A stretch of 64,000 bases of DNA. Origin: an uncultured Chryseobacterium sp. (GTDB taxonomy: Bacteria > Bacteroidota > Bacteroidia > Flavobacteriales > Weeksellaceae). The notes under the pieces were generated by a model. The model worked only from the letters and a program-made list of their open reading frames with translations, was not told the DNA's origin and did not search any database. A program made the position numbers and the translations under genes. Of this stretch, positions 39,941 to 47,996 are shown in pieces; position 1 is the first letter of the stretch; each line of letters starts with the position of its first letter. The stretch covers positions 62,001-126,000 of the forward strand of contig CAJYWD010000031.1 of assembly GCA_913778505.1 (NCBI GenBank), read 5' to 3'.

Positions 39941-40080
39941 CCTATCGATATCTATAAATGATTTATTGATCGGGTTCAGGTTTTTATCTCATTTATTTTT
40001 AAGTATAACAAGTTGATCCTTTTTCTCTTACAGTCAGTGAGCATTTATTTGAATGAAGAAATTTTGAAGCACCCCAAAAT

Positions 40081-40116
40081 AACATCGCCATTTTCCAAGG
40101 GGAAAATGGCGATGTT
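40081..40116. terminator. 16-bp perfect hairpin, bidirectional terminator candidate
   Basis: AACATCGCCATTTTCC (40081-40096) and GGAAAATGGCGATGTT (40101-40116) are perfect complements around AAGG. It has A-rich and T-containing flanks but no long T tail. It could stop minus-strand transcription from the surface-protein genes. Confidence 0.45.
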
Positions 40117-40261
40117 TATGAGGATACCCTTTGTTCATCAGTTTCATGGTTCACCGGTAGTTGCGGCGTCGGCTTTTCGCAATAGTTTTCGTAGTCTTTT
40201 TAAAACGAATTTTCGATGTATTGTTTACTGAAGGGATTCTGTACAGGCGCATGGCTATTCT

Positions 40262-40510
40262 TTATCTCGTAATTAGTAATGAGCCTCCTACAATAGGAGC
40301 TGCATTATATCCTTCTACTATATAAAAATGCGTGCGGTACTTTACGACATATGTACTGACGTCTTTCGTTACAATCTGCCTGGTTTCGAGATTATAACTC
40401 GGATTAGTAGGGTTGACAGCTCTCACATCTGTATCATTAGTGATGGCATTTGACAATGTACTGGAGGTGGTCACTTCAATTCGTTTCGCTCGCAATGGCA
40501 GTACGGCTCT
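40262..40510 (-). pseudogene. in-frame 3' extension or gene fragment after the 40511 stop
   Basis: After the stop of the 40511-41038 gene the same frame stays open for 82 more codons and ends at 40262. The first part (RAVLPLRAKRIEV) coincides with a REP-like sequence on the DNA (CCATTGCGAGCGAAACGA). The rest (TNDTDVRAVNPTNPSYNLET, IVTKDVSTYVVKYRTHFYIV) looks like real protein. It is probably the tail of another surface protein, cut off by the repeat, or a separate ORF from a TTG at 40495. Confidence 0.4.
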
Positions 40511-41038
40511 TTACTTCCAGTAGCTCCAGCTGGCACCATCATACAAAGCGAGGGTGGAGGTAGCGGTGTCGTATACCATTGTACCTGCTACGGCACTCTT
40601 TATATTGGTTTCAGGGGTATTTACTTTGGGTAGTACCAAAGCTTTGGTGGTCGACTCGAGCACCAGTACTCCGGGCTTTGTGGTGTTAGCAGATCCGATA
40701 ATTGCTCCGGCCAAGCCGCTGTTGGCATCTGTAGTTCCAGTGTTGGTGAAAGGATAATTGGTTGCATCGCCCGCTTTGGTAAGATCCGTCCATGCTCCAT
40801 TCTGCTTTACTCGTACCGATTTTGTTGTTGTGTTCAGGACAAAAGTTCCGTTGACGGCATCCGAGGCTGTAGTCACCGATGGAAGAATGATGCCTTTGGC
40901 TTCGGTACCGAATTCCAGCAGCACACTGCTGTTGGTGATTGTTACAGGAGGTGTCTTTCCGATGGCAATCTGCGATTTTACCCCTTCTGAAAACAGCAGT
41001 ACCGCAGTGAACATACTTGATATGATATATTTTTTCAT
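40511..41038 (-). CDS. secreted surface protein with GMMVYD-type module (175 aa)
   Basis: A 175-residue secreted protein with signal peptide MKKYIISSMFTAVLLFSEGVKSQ. The mature part starts IAIGKTPPVTITNSSVLLEF and contains KGIILPSVTTASDAVNGTFV. It ends in a module KALVLPKVNTPETNI, then AVAGTMVYDTATSTLALYDG with SWSYWK. The same final module occurs in the 54962 gene (KAMVLPKVASPHLNI, PGMMVYDTVKRQLAVYNG), so the two are paralogues. Proteins with this module are cell-surface or phage-tail-like. There is no T9SS domain. The downstream in-frame segment is listed separately. Confidence 0.78.
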   Translation of the reverse strand: MKKYIISSMFTAVLLFSEGVKSQIAIGKTPPVTITNSSVLLEFGTEAKGIILPSVTTASDAVNGTFVLNTTTKSVRVKQNGAWTDLTKAGDATNYPFTNTGTTDANSGLAGAIIGSANTTKPGVLVLESTTKALVLPKVNTPETNIKSAVAGTMVYDTATSTLALYDGASWSYWK

Positions 41039-41088
41039 TGTTTTTATTGTTTATGTTATGGTTGATATATGATAATTGATTTGAAGTA

Positions 41089-41104
41089 CAATGATTTATC
41101 ATTG
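41089..41104. promoter_or_regulatory. 16-bp near-palindrome upstream of the 40511 gene
   Basis: CAATGATTTATCATTG has complementary arms around a central TT and lies 51 bases before the ATG at 41038. It could be an operator; nothing else supports this. Confidence 0.3.
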
Positions 41105-41160
41105 AAAATATAGGGTTAATTGATATTCAGTACTTATTCGGTCTTAAATGTCGGGTTCTT

Positions 41161-41194
41161 ATAAAACCCTTCCGGAGTTTATACCACCGAAGGG
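41161..41194 (-). terminator. terminator of the 41248 gene
   Basis: On the minus strand CCCTTCGG (41187-41194) pairs with CCGGAAGGG (41167-41175), with one bulge, followed by TTTTAT. It lies 53 bases past the stop. Confidence 0.65.
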
Positions 41195-41247
41195 GCTGAT
41201 TAATAAATCTGTGTTAAGCCATAAGCCAATCGCTAACAGCCAATTGC

Positions 41248-44200
41248 CTACTGCGAGCTGAAGCCGGCCTTCTGTAAGGCATAAGACATCAGGTTGTGAA
41301 GGAAAACCTCCTGAGCCGTATCTATTGCTGTTCCGGATACGGAAGCATTACGGTAGATTCCTTCATCATACACAAAGATTGCCCTGCCTTTTGTACCTGT
41401 AATATAAACGCCTATGTTCTCAGTACTGCTGGTATTGTTTGTACCGGTAGATGTGGCATAGTTCATATAAGCGGTAATAAAGGAGCCTGCAGGAATGTTT
41501 GCTACCGGAGGAACAGATGAACCATTAGCCCCCGTGATGGTAATACCCCCGCCGGTTAATGTTGCCGTATTGAAGATGCCGTTCGAGATCTGGTTATTCA
41601 GTGTTCTTGCCTGAGCGTTTGAGCCGGCCTGATTATCCACATTCTGACTTACAGGACCGCTGCCACCGAATGCCGTATTCATTGCATTACCTACCTGAAA
41701 ACCATCCATCAGCACAAAAACAACACCGCCAAGATCCGTATAATCCTTAAGTTTGGTTGCCGTAGCTGCTGTCATCGTATTATTATAGCCGGTAACAATG
41801 ATGTCATAATTAGCCTTTAGCTGAGCTGCACTGTAAGTGCTGGCCGCCGCATTAATGTTCGCAGTCGCATCAAGATTGCTGAAACCTGATACCCCTTTGA
41901 AGATTCCCGAAGGTCCGTAATTCGCTGTATTAGTAAGCTGGCTTACATACGCAGCATGGTTACCGTCGAAACTAAAGCTATTCCATCTGCCTATTTTTAC
42001 CTGTCTTGCGCCACAGGAAGGAGTGATACAGTTCCATCCTGTTCTCGAAGGGTCGGAAGCCGGAGCGGTTCCCCTGTAAAGCTGAACACAGTTCGCCGAA
42101 GCATCCGTATTGTAGATCATCATCCCTTCTACAGGAGTAAGAAGGTCTCTTTGTGCAGTAGTCATCTGGGTGATCACAAAACCTTTTTCTGCACCATCCA
42201 GCACAATGTGCCCGTTGGGTACGTTGCCCGGCCAAGCTTCATCTTTTTTGGCTTTCGTAAGAATTCCTACTTTAGAAGGCAGACTTGTACCTATAGTACC
42301 AGGCTTGGTGCAATTTGAGGCTAAGGCATCACATTCATTAAGGGTTGCATTTTGTGAGAATCCTGCGCCTTGGCCCTGATCTCCGCCAATATCTGCAGCA
42401 CCTCCGGAGTTTACTACTGTTGGCACCCCCTGAGTATCTATGCAGCTGCCTGTAGCACAAAGGTTTTGATTGGATGCCGCAGAACCTGTTCCTACCGAAA
42501 GCCCTGATGCGGCGGTTATCAGCTGAGCGGTAGTAACATTTTCGTCCCCCTCGATGGCATCGACGCAGCCGTCGTTGTCGCTGTCCAGATCCAGTCTGTT
42601 CCAAATGCCATCATTATCGCTATCTATATCAAAACAACCTCCTAAAATAGCCATATCATTATAACCAGCTGTTCCCGGTCTTACCTGTTCCTGTTCTATT
42701 CTGCTGATGCCCATCGTCTTCGGAAAGGTGATTCTTACCCAGGATGGGGCCCCGGTTTGATTTCCTGAAGGAGATGTTACATAGATACTCTGACCAGCCG
42801 GATAAGTTACCGAACCAATACCGCTTCCTACATTGACTACATATCCATTTGCAGAAATTAAATTTCCACTGGCATCGTAGAACCTCAATGTTGCAGTCTC
42901 TGCATTATCTACATCGTCCAGTGCGACATCCAATCCGTAAACAGGACGGTTGAACGTAACAACATTGGTATCTGAGCTTGTGCTGTTATAAATCTCGTCT
43001 ACTTTATATCCGTATACTGTTTGACCAGCATCCATACCTCCGTTGATGGTTGCATTTTTAAAAGTTGCAGTAAAGGCCGTTGCACCGGATCCGTAATATG
43101 TTTTTACGACTCCTGTTGTAGTAGGTGCTAATGCATTCAAAGGATTGGCACATCCTCTTTCATCAGTATCAAGGATACCGTCATTATCATCATCCAGATC
43201 TATGTCATCGGTAATACCGTCACCATCCGAGTCCAGGCATCCGTTGATACTGCTGTTCTGTGAAGACCCGATTCCCTGCCCCTGATCTCCGCCAATATCG
43301 GCTGCTCCTCCGGAGTTCACTAATGTTGGTACACCCTGCGTATCTACGCAGCTGCCGGATGCGCAGAGGTTCTGGTTCTGGGCTGTCGTAGGCGACCCTG
43401 CCGAAAGCCCTGATGCTGCAGTCACCAGCTGAGCGGCGGTAACATTTTCGTCCCCCTCGATGGCATCAACGCATCCGTCGTTATCGCTGTCCAGATCCAG
43501 ATAATCCGGAATTCCGTCATTATCTGTGTCTTTACATGCCATTACAGTAATAGACTGCATTCCAATATCTCTTACCTGAGTTGCGGCAGGGCCTGCTGTA
43601 AAGGTAAGGAGTAAGTCTCCTGTAGAAGCAATGCCTGTAAAAGGTAAAGTTATGTTAAGATTAGTCTTTGTTGATACACTAACTTGTGTTGCAACCGTTG
43701 GAAGAGTAGTTATATTTACTCTTGCCCCATTAGATGAAGATATGGTAGGGGTAGAACCAGAAGTAGAATTAATCGTAGCATAAGTTACACCACCGTAAGA
43801 TATGGTAAGCGTAAAAAAATTATTTGTTTCCGTTCCGGCTGTTCTAAACCAATACAACTGACTAAGAGAAATAGTTGCTCCAGCAGTAACACCAGTTAAA
43901 CTTTGTTGAAGAGTGGTTACTGTGTTTTCATCTCTCCTAAACTCCAATCCATTAGCATTTAGATTTACTCTTCCTGTATTTGAAGGCCACACAGTACTAT
44001 AGGTTCCACCTACAGTCCATCCTGGAACTGTGTCGGTGTTGCCTCCCGAAGTTGGGAAAGTACCGTTAGTAACACGATTAGTACTGCCGCATTCTTCGGT
44101 ATCTTTGATACCGTCATTGTCATTGTCTAGGTCTACAGAATCTGCTATACCATCGCCATCTTTATCGTTTATCACGACAAGACACACATTGCCTACCTCA

Positions 44201-45222
44201 TTGCCAAGATTACTGCTTGAATTACTGATGTTAGAGTTTCTATTAGTAAATGCAGCAGGATTTGCACCACAGCTATTGTTTACCTGTCCTGGTGCATTGG
44301 TAATGTTTACAGTAATAGTTCCTGTAGAATTAGCAGCAATAGAATATCCTGCTACCGCAATGGAATTACCGCCCGGAGTAGCGGTAGTAGTACCTCCTGT
44401 AAGCGTGGGTGATACTTGTATATTCGGATTGGGTGCCACCCTGAGACCACTTGGCAGGGTATCAGTAAATCCTAAGCCCGTTTGCGCCGTAGAAGTGCCA
44501 AAATTATTATCAATGGTAAAGGTATAAGTAGCAGTACCACCTTCTGAAATGACTGAAGGTGAAACACTTTTGGTAAGACCTGTTAATGGCAATACACTAC
44601 TGCCACACAACCCAAAATAGCTAATATTGCCGTTGTTTCCAAAAGCATCTCTTCCAGATGAAAAGTTGATCGTGATTCTGGTAAAACTTTCTGTGGAAGA
44701 TAATCTGAATACCCCTCCTCCGATAACATTATTATTATTAAACTGCAATGCTGTAGATGCTAGTAGGAGCAAATTGCAGGAACCTAAATCCGCTATATTA
44801 GAAGTACCTTTATTCGAAGTGATCTGATAAGTTGACGCAGATCCTGCATTAGCAATTTGGAATATTATATTATTTACAGGTTTAGAAAAGTTAATCTCTG
44901 TAGTGCCTGCGATTCCCCAAGCAATTCCATTAACTACCGCATTAGAAGTACCGCAAATATACCGAGTTCCATTATCCTGACCAGCCATAAATGCGGTACT
45001 AGTAGTTGTTACGGTAATACCATTATAATTAACGGTGCCATTAGCAGGAAAATTATTACTAGTACATTGGGATATAAACTCACTGTACCCCACTAATAAA
45101 AAAATCGGGATTAATATTTTTGAAAAAAAATTTTTAATTTTATCTACTGCCCATTGGCAAGAAACCAAATTTATATGGTGCAGAACTATTAGGCGAAAGC
45201 CAAGTTGTATATTTTTTACCAT
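41248..45222 (-). CDS. large modular secreted protein: DUF11-like, calcium repeats, GATase-like domain (1324 aa)
   Basis: A 1324-residue secreted protein. The signal peptide is KILIPIFLLVGYSEFISQ, preceded by an unusually long N-terminus if the ATG at 45222 is used; a start further in may be real, but no ATG is available. Order of modules: N-terminal beta domain; DUF11-like region (TKSVSPSVISEGGTATYTFT, about 210-345); four clusters of DxDxDGxxDxxD calcium-type repeats (DKDGDGIADSVDLDNDNDG and later copies); a tail-type module (EKGFVITQMTTAQR, TPVEGMMIYN, about 1000-1070); and a C-terminal GATase-like domain (YDIIVTGYNNTMTA, GGVVFVLMDG). A 255-bp segment is duplicated inside the gene. No sorting domain is seen. 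Confidence 0.85.
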   Translation of the reverse strand: MVKNIQLGFRLIVLHHINLVSCQWAVDKIKNFFSKILIPIFLLVGYSEFISQCTSNNFPANGTVNYNGITVTTTSTAFMAGQDNGTRYICGTSNAVVNGIAWGIAGTTEINFSKPVNNIIFQIANAGSASTYQITSNKGTSNIADLGSCNLLLLASTALQFNNNNVIGGGVFRLSSTESFTRITINFSSGRDAFGNNGNISYFGLCGSSVLPLTGLTKSVSPSVISEGGTATYTFTIDNNFGTSTAQTGLGFTDTLPSGLRVAPNPNIQVSPTLTGGTTTATPGGNSIAVAGYSIAANSTGTITVNITNAPGQVNNSCGANPAAFTNRNSNISNSSSNLGNEVGNVCLVVINDKDGDGIADSVDLDNDNDGIKDTEECGSTNRVTNGTFPTSGGNTDTVPGWTVGGTYSTVWPSNTGRVNLNANGLEFRRDENTVTTLQQSLTGVTAGATISLSQLYWFRTAGTETNNFFTLTISYGGVTYATINSTSGSTPTISSSNGARVNITTLPTVATQVSVSTKTNLNITLPFTGIASTGDLLLTFTAGPAATQVRDIGMQSITVMACKDTDNDGIPDYLDLDSDNDGCVDAIEGDENVTAAQLVTAASGLSAGSPTTAQNQNLCASGSCVDTQGVPTLVNSGGAADIGGDQGQGIGSSQNSSINGCLDSDGDGITDDIDLDDDNDGILDTDERGCANPLNALAPTTTGVVKTYYGSGATAFTATFKNATINGGMDAGQTVYGYKVDEIYNSTSSDTNVVTFNRPVYGLDVALDDVDNAETATLRFYDASGNLISANGYVVNVGSGIGSVTYPAGQSIYVTSPSGNQTGAPSWVRITFPKTMGISRIEQEQVRPGTAGYNDMAILGGCFDIDSDNDGIWNRLDLDSDNDGCVDAIEGDENVTTAQLITAASGLSVGTGSAASNQNLCATGSCIDTQGVPTVVNSGGAADIGGDQGQGAGFSQNATLNECDALASNCTKPGTIGTSLPSKVGILTKAKKDEAWPGNVPNGHIVLDGAEKGFVITQMTTAQRDLLTPVEGMMIYNTDASANCVQLYRGTAPASDPSRTGWNCITPSCGARQVKIGRWNSFSFDGNHAAYVSQLTNTANYGPSGIFKGVSGFSNLDATANINAAASTYSAAQLKANYDIIVTGYNNTMTAATATKLKDYTDLGGVVFVLMDGFQVGNAMNTAFGGSGPVSQNVDNQAGSNAQARTLNNQISNGIFNTATLTGGGITITGANGSSVPPVANIPAGSFITAYMNYATSTGTNNTSSTENIGVYITGTKGRAIFVYDEGIYRNASVSGTAIDTAQEVFLHNLMSYALQKAGFSSQ
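42340..42594. repeat. internal direct repeat, second copy at 43246-43500
   Basis: About 255 bases recur 906 bases downstream (302 codons) with high similarity. They encode GDENVTAAQLVTAASGL and then SGGAADIGGDQGQG together with a calcium-repeat cluster. The two copies can recombine and would change the length of the protein by 302 residues in frame. Confidence 0.8.
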
Positions 45223-45534
45223 TTTTTTATATTATTAAAGATTCGATGTTTCTCTATTTCCGAACTAACCTGCTTTATTTTTTGAAGATATTAGTCATAA
45301 AAGGTTTGTTTAGCTGTTTTAAAATGTTATTTGTTTCATACAATATGCGTCCCTGTCATTGCAAGAATACACGATCAAGCCATCTCACGCATTGCCATCA
45401 GGTACTGTTTCGTTTACGCACAATTTACGTTACGCTTTCCGGGCTCTCTCCCTTGATGTACCATCAGTCCGTGGGTTGAATGGCAAGTGGTAGTCGAACT
45501 TTAAGGGCTTCATATTCTGTTTGGTAGCTCGTGA

Positions 45535-45605
45535 TATTGCGAGGGTTAACGAAGGAATCTTTCCGCTGTTAGGATTGCTTCTTCGTCCCTGCCCGTAATG
45601 ACAGG
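45535..45605. repeat. inverted pair of TTGCGAGG-type REP elements
   Basis: TATTGCGAGGGTTAACGAAG (from 45535) and the inverted form GGATTGCTTCTTCGTCCCTG (from 45572, continuing to CCGTAATGACAGG) face each other. The family consensus resembles TCATTGCGAGGnACGAAGnAATC, widely scattered in Bacteroidota genomes. Further degenerate copies lie at 49504-49531, 53372-53399 and 60011-60092. Confidence 0.6.
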
Positions 45606-45628
45606 GGAGGCCTGGCAATCATGTTACT

Positions 45629-45772
45629 TTGCAATAACAGGGCATTAACCTGTGCGCTGCTGGCTGGCTGCAATGGTCTCTTTTAATGTCGGGTATGAAG
45701 ATCGTTTCTCTGCATTGCTTTCCCGCTGCAATAGCTTTTAGTACCCTGCCAGGATTTGACGCACTGGCAGGG
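45629..45772. repeat. module repeat R, copy 1 (copies 2 and 3 at 49579-49721 and 51794-51855)
   Basis: About 140 bases, containing AATGGTCTCTTTTAATGTCG and GCATTGCTTTCCCGCTGCAA, recur at 49579-49721, and the last 60 recur at 51794-51855. Each copy ends in a CCCTGCC hairpin and lies 58 to 104 bases downstream of a minus-strand gene. They mark the ends of a duplicated gene module. Confidence 0.8.
45744..45772 (-). terminator. hairpin of repeat R copy 1
   Basis: CCCTGCCAG (45744-45752) pairs with CTGGCAGGG (45764-45772). It lies 58 bases past the stop of the 45830 gene. Copies 2 and 3 keep the stem with a compensatory pair change. Confidence 0.6.
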
Positions 45773-45829
45773 TTGTATATGTTTTCCAATACATAATGGT
45801 TCTGGTTAGGTAACCAAGGAGACTAATGT

Positions 45830-47929
45830 CTAATTAAATATTATGCATCGCACAGGATAGCCATTAGATTCAACAGCGCCAGCTGTATAAGAGTCAGAAC
45901 CGTCAGTTACTTGAGCCCGTACTCCTTTGGTAGTTGTCCAATAATTAGCTGATTGCCCTCGATTAATTATGGCAGCAGTATCATTAGCAGATGTGCCACC
46001 AGCTCTTCTCTGTCCAGCTGCAGGAAACATTATTAAATTTTCATTCGAAATGCTTTTAAATAATATTCCTGAGGTGGTGCCACTGGTAAAAGGGCCTATC
46101 TTTACTGCGTTAGTATTATATTGAAACATAATATCGTAATCTTCTCGTGAAGGAACTTTGTAGCCATTTGGACAAGGATCGTCTGGAGCCTTGTAACTTG
46201 CGGCCCAAGAACCAAGACTTTTAGCTATACTATTCCACGGGATACTACCAGTTGATGATTGATCAGTTGTCTGATCTACATATCTTTTAGGTTCGCCGTT
46301 GTAAGCGCCCCATGCATACTTAGCTCCTTGTATGCCTGCAGTCGGCGTAAACGGATCCAGACTCATATCTGACCCCAAATTGTGGCACATAAAAGCCTTG
46401 AAATTTGTCTCGTTAGGTCCAAAAAATGCACCACAGCAAGAACAATCCTGTACCCTTGCAGTCAGCTGTAGCTGTCTCTCGTTTGCAGCGGGATTGGCGT
46501 TAGTTGCACTGCTATTGTACACCACGTAAATATTGGCTGTAAGTGCCTGATCTCTATTAAGTCCTGCCGCAGACGTATTTAGGTTGTTGTAATATACAAC
46601 AGTGCAACTCATGGCGGTACTTAGATTATTACCTGTATAGTTATTATTAGGAGTAATGCTCTGGATTACCTGTCCATTTGTGTTCACATAGACAAATCGT
46701 ACATTACTCACTGGTGCAGATGGAGTAAAGGTGTATATTTGTGTATTAGTGGCTGTCTGTGCAAAGTTGGCTTTCTGAGATTGTCTTGCCTCAAGAGTAC
46801 CACAGCCTCCTCCTATGTTGTTTTCTACCACATCGAAGCAGGTTCTGCCAGTAAAAGTTCCTGCGCCGGTAGTTTTGGTGGGTGTTACACTAGCATCCGT
46901 AACCGTTCTGCTGAACGAACAGCTGATACCGCCTAATGTGATGCTAAAGTTAGCCGTACCTGCGCCACTGGCTGTCCCAGTAATAGTGTAGGTTACAGAT
47001 CCATTGCCATTCGCAAAGTTGCCGGCAGCAAGTTCAGCAGTAAGACCTGTTACACCAGTAGAATTTACTGTCTGCGCTGAGTAGGCAGCACCACTACCCC
47101 CGGTATAGTTTATCGTAGTTGTAACACCGCTGGCATTGGTATAAGTTGTGCCGGTTTGAATTATCCCTGTATTAGTGGGTTTACCGCAATCCAAGGTTGC
47201 TATACCATTCGGATTATTGTTAACGGGGAGTACGGGCGAGTTACTTCCGGAACAATATTGTCCACCAGCAGAAATGCTCACTGACATATTTCCTGGCGAT
47301 AATGGTGTACCAGTAATGTTGTAAATCAAATTACCAGTGCCATTGTTAAAATTTCCTGCTGGTAGGTTGAATGTAAGTCCGTTCTGAGTAAATGTCTGGG
47401 AGGTGTATGCACCTCCGTTACCGCCGGTATATGGTACGGTAAGTGTCCCATTATACTGCGTATTTTGTGTTGCTGATGGAGCATTGAAAACTGCCGACCC
47501 ACAACTCAGCGATGTCACTAAACCTGCTGAACCTCCGGTTTCCGAACATGCGGTCTTGAGCCTCATCCATTGTCCACTTGTACCTTTGGTGCTGTCAAAG
47601 TAATAATAGCCACGGCAGTCTATATTGCTGGTCTGGCCGGCTGGCGTGGCCGGTACTGCGGTCACAAAGACCACTGCGCCATCCTGTGCGGCTCCATACT
47701 GTGCAGCTGTTGCTGCCGCGTTCAGCGCATCACCTGTCATAGATGGCGCCTTGATACCTTCCGGGGCAGTTCCGTCCGTGGTCTTCCCCGCCACATCCAG
47801 AGTGACTTTCGGGTCCGGGGTGTTAATTCCTACCTGTCCGGACATCCAGCCGGAGAGTACCATCATTGCTCCGATGGTACCTGTACTCAGATACTTTCTT
47901 AGATTGTTCATAATGTTGTTTTTTTTCAT
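45830..47929 (-). CDS. secreted FISUMP-domain protein A1, cysteine-rich (699 aa)
   Basis: A 699-residue secreted protein. The N-terminus MKKNNIMNNLRKYLSTGTIG has two possible starts; the second ATG gives a more usual signal peptide ending SGWMSGQ. The mature part opens with VGINTPDPKVTLDVAGK. Repeats of about 75 residues follow (YTGGNGGAYTSQTFTQNG, then LPAGNFNNGTGNLIYNITGT). The C-terminal FISUMP domain (about 500-699) has CHNLGSDMSLDPFTPTAGIQ, DDPCPNGYKVPSREDYDIMF, FPAAGQRRAGG and YPVRCIIFN. At least 14 cysteines are present, including the motif DCSCCG. It is encoded downstream of a TlpA-like thioredoxin gene (67-base gap, same strand), a possible disulfide partner. Paralogue of the 49819 gene. 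No sorting domain. Confidence 0.85.
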   Translation of the reverse strand: MKKNNIMNNLRKYLSTGTIGAMMVLSGWMSGQVGINTPDPKVTLDVAGKTTDGTAPEGIKAPSMTGDALNAAATAAQYGAAQDGAVVFVTAVPATPAGQTSNIDCRGYYYFDSTKGTSGQWMRLKTACSETGGSAGLVTSLSCGSAVFNAPSATQNTQYNGTLTVPYTGGNGGAYTSQTFTQNGLTFNLPAGNFNNGTGNLIYNITGTPLSPGNMSVSISAGGQYCSGSNSPVLPVNNNPNGIATLDCGKPTNTGIIQTGTTYTNASGVTTTINYTGGSGAAYSAQTVNSTGVTGLTAELAAGNFANGNGSVTYTITGTASGAGTANFSITLGGISCSFSRTVTDASVTPTKTTGAGTFTGRTCFDVVENNIGGGCGTLEARQSQKANFAQTATNTQIYTFTPSAPVSNVRFVYVNTNGQVIQSITPNNNYTGNNLSTAMSCTVVYYNNLNTSAAGLNRDQALTANIYVVYNSSATNANPAANERQLQLTARVQDCSCCGAFFGPNETNFKAFMCHNLGSDMSLDPFTPTAGIQGAKYAWGAYNGEPKRYVDQTTDQSSTGSIPWNSIAKSLGSWAASYKAPDDPCPNGYKVPSREDYDIMFQYNTNAVKIGPFTSGTTSGILFKSISNENLIMFPAAGQRRAGGTSANDTAAIINRGQSANYWTTTKGVRAQVTDGSDSYTAGAVESNGYPVRCIIFN

Positions 47930-47996
47930 CGTATTAAAAAAAGTTTGTATTCATAGTATATATTCTTCAGAATCTATCAGATCGGATTTATCCGGA

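Larger units (their letters stand above)
39256..40261. other. 1-kb intergenic region with repeats and a hairpin
   Basis: Begins with a 30-codon in-frame continuation of the propeller gene (39256-39345). ORFs at 39377-39568 and 40013-40231 lack coding character. The region also holds the GGCTTTAGCC repeat (39862-39940) and a 16-bp hairpin (40081-40116). Confidence 0.6.
45223..45829. other. 607-base intergenic region with repeats, no gene
   Basis: Contains REP-like sequences (45535-45605) and the first copy of the module repeat with its hairpin (45629-45772). No ORF shows coding character. Confidence 0.6.

Noticed and set aside
39377-40231. Two short ORFs of 63 and 72 codons
   Set aside because: Low-complexity, no start context, and they overlap repeats and a hairpin.
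44030-44527. 165-codon plus-strand ORF and other plus-strand ORFs across 41-59 kb
   Set aside because: Antisense shadows of Thr/Gly/Ser-rich surface genes, where repeated codon use keeps the other strand open.
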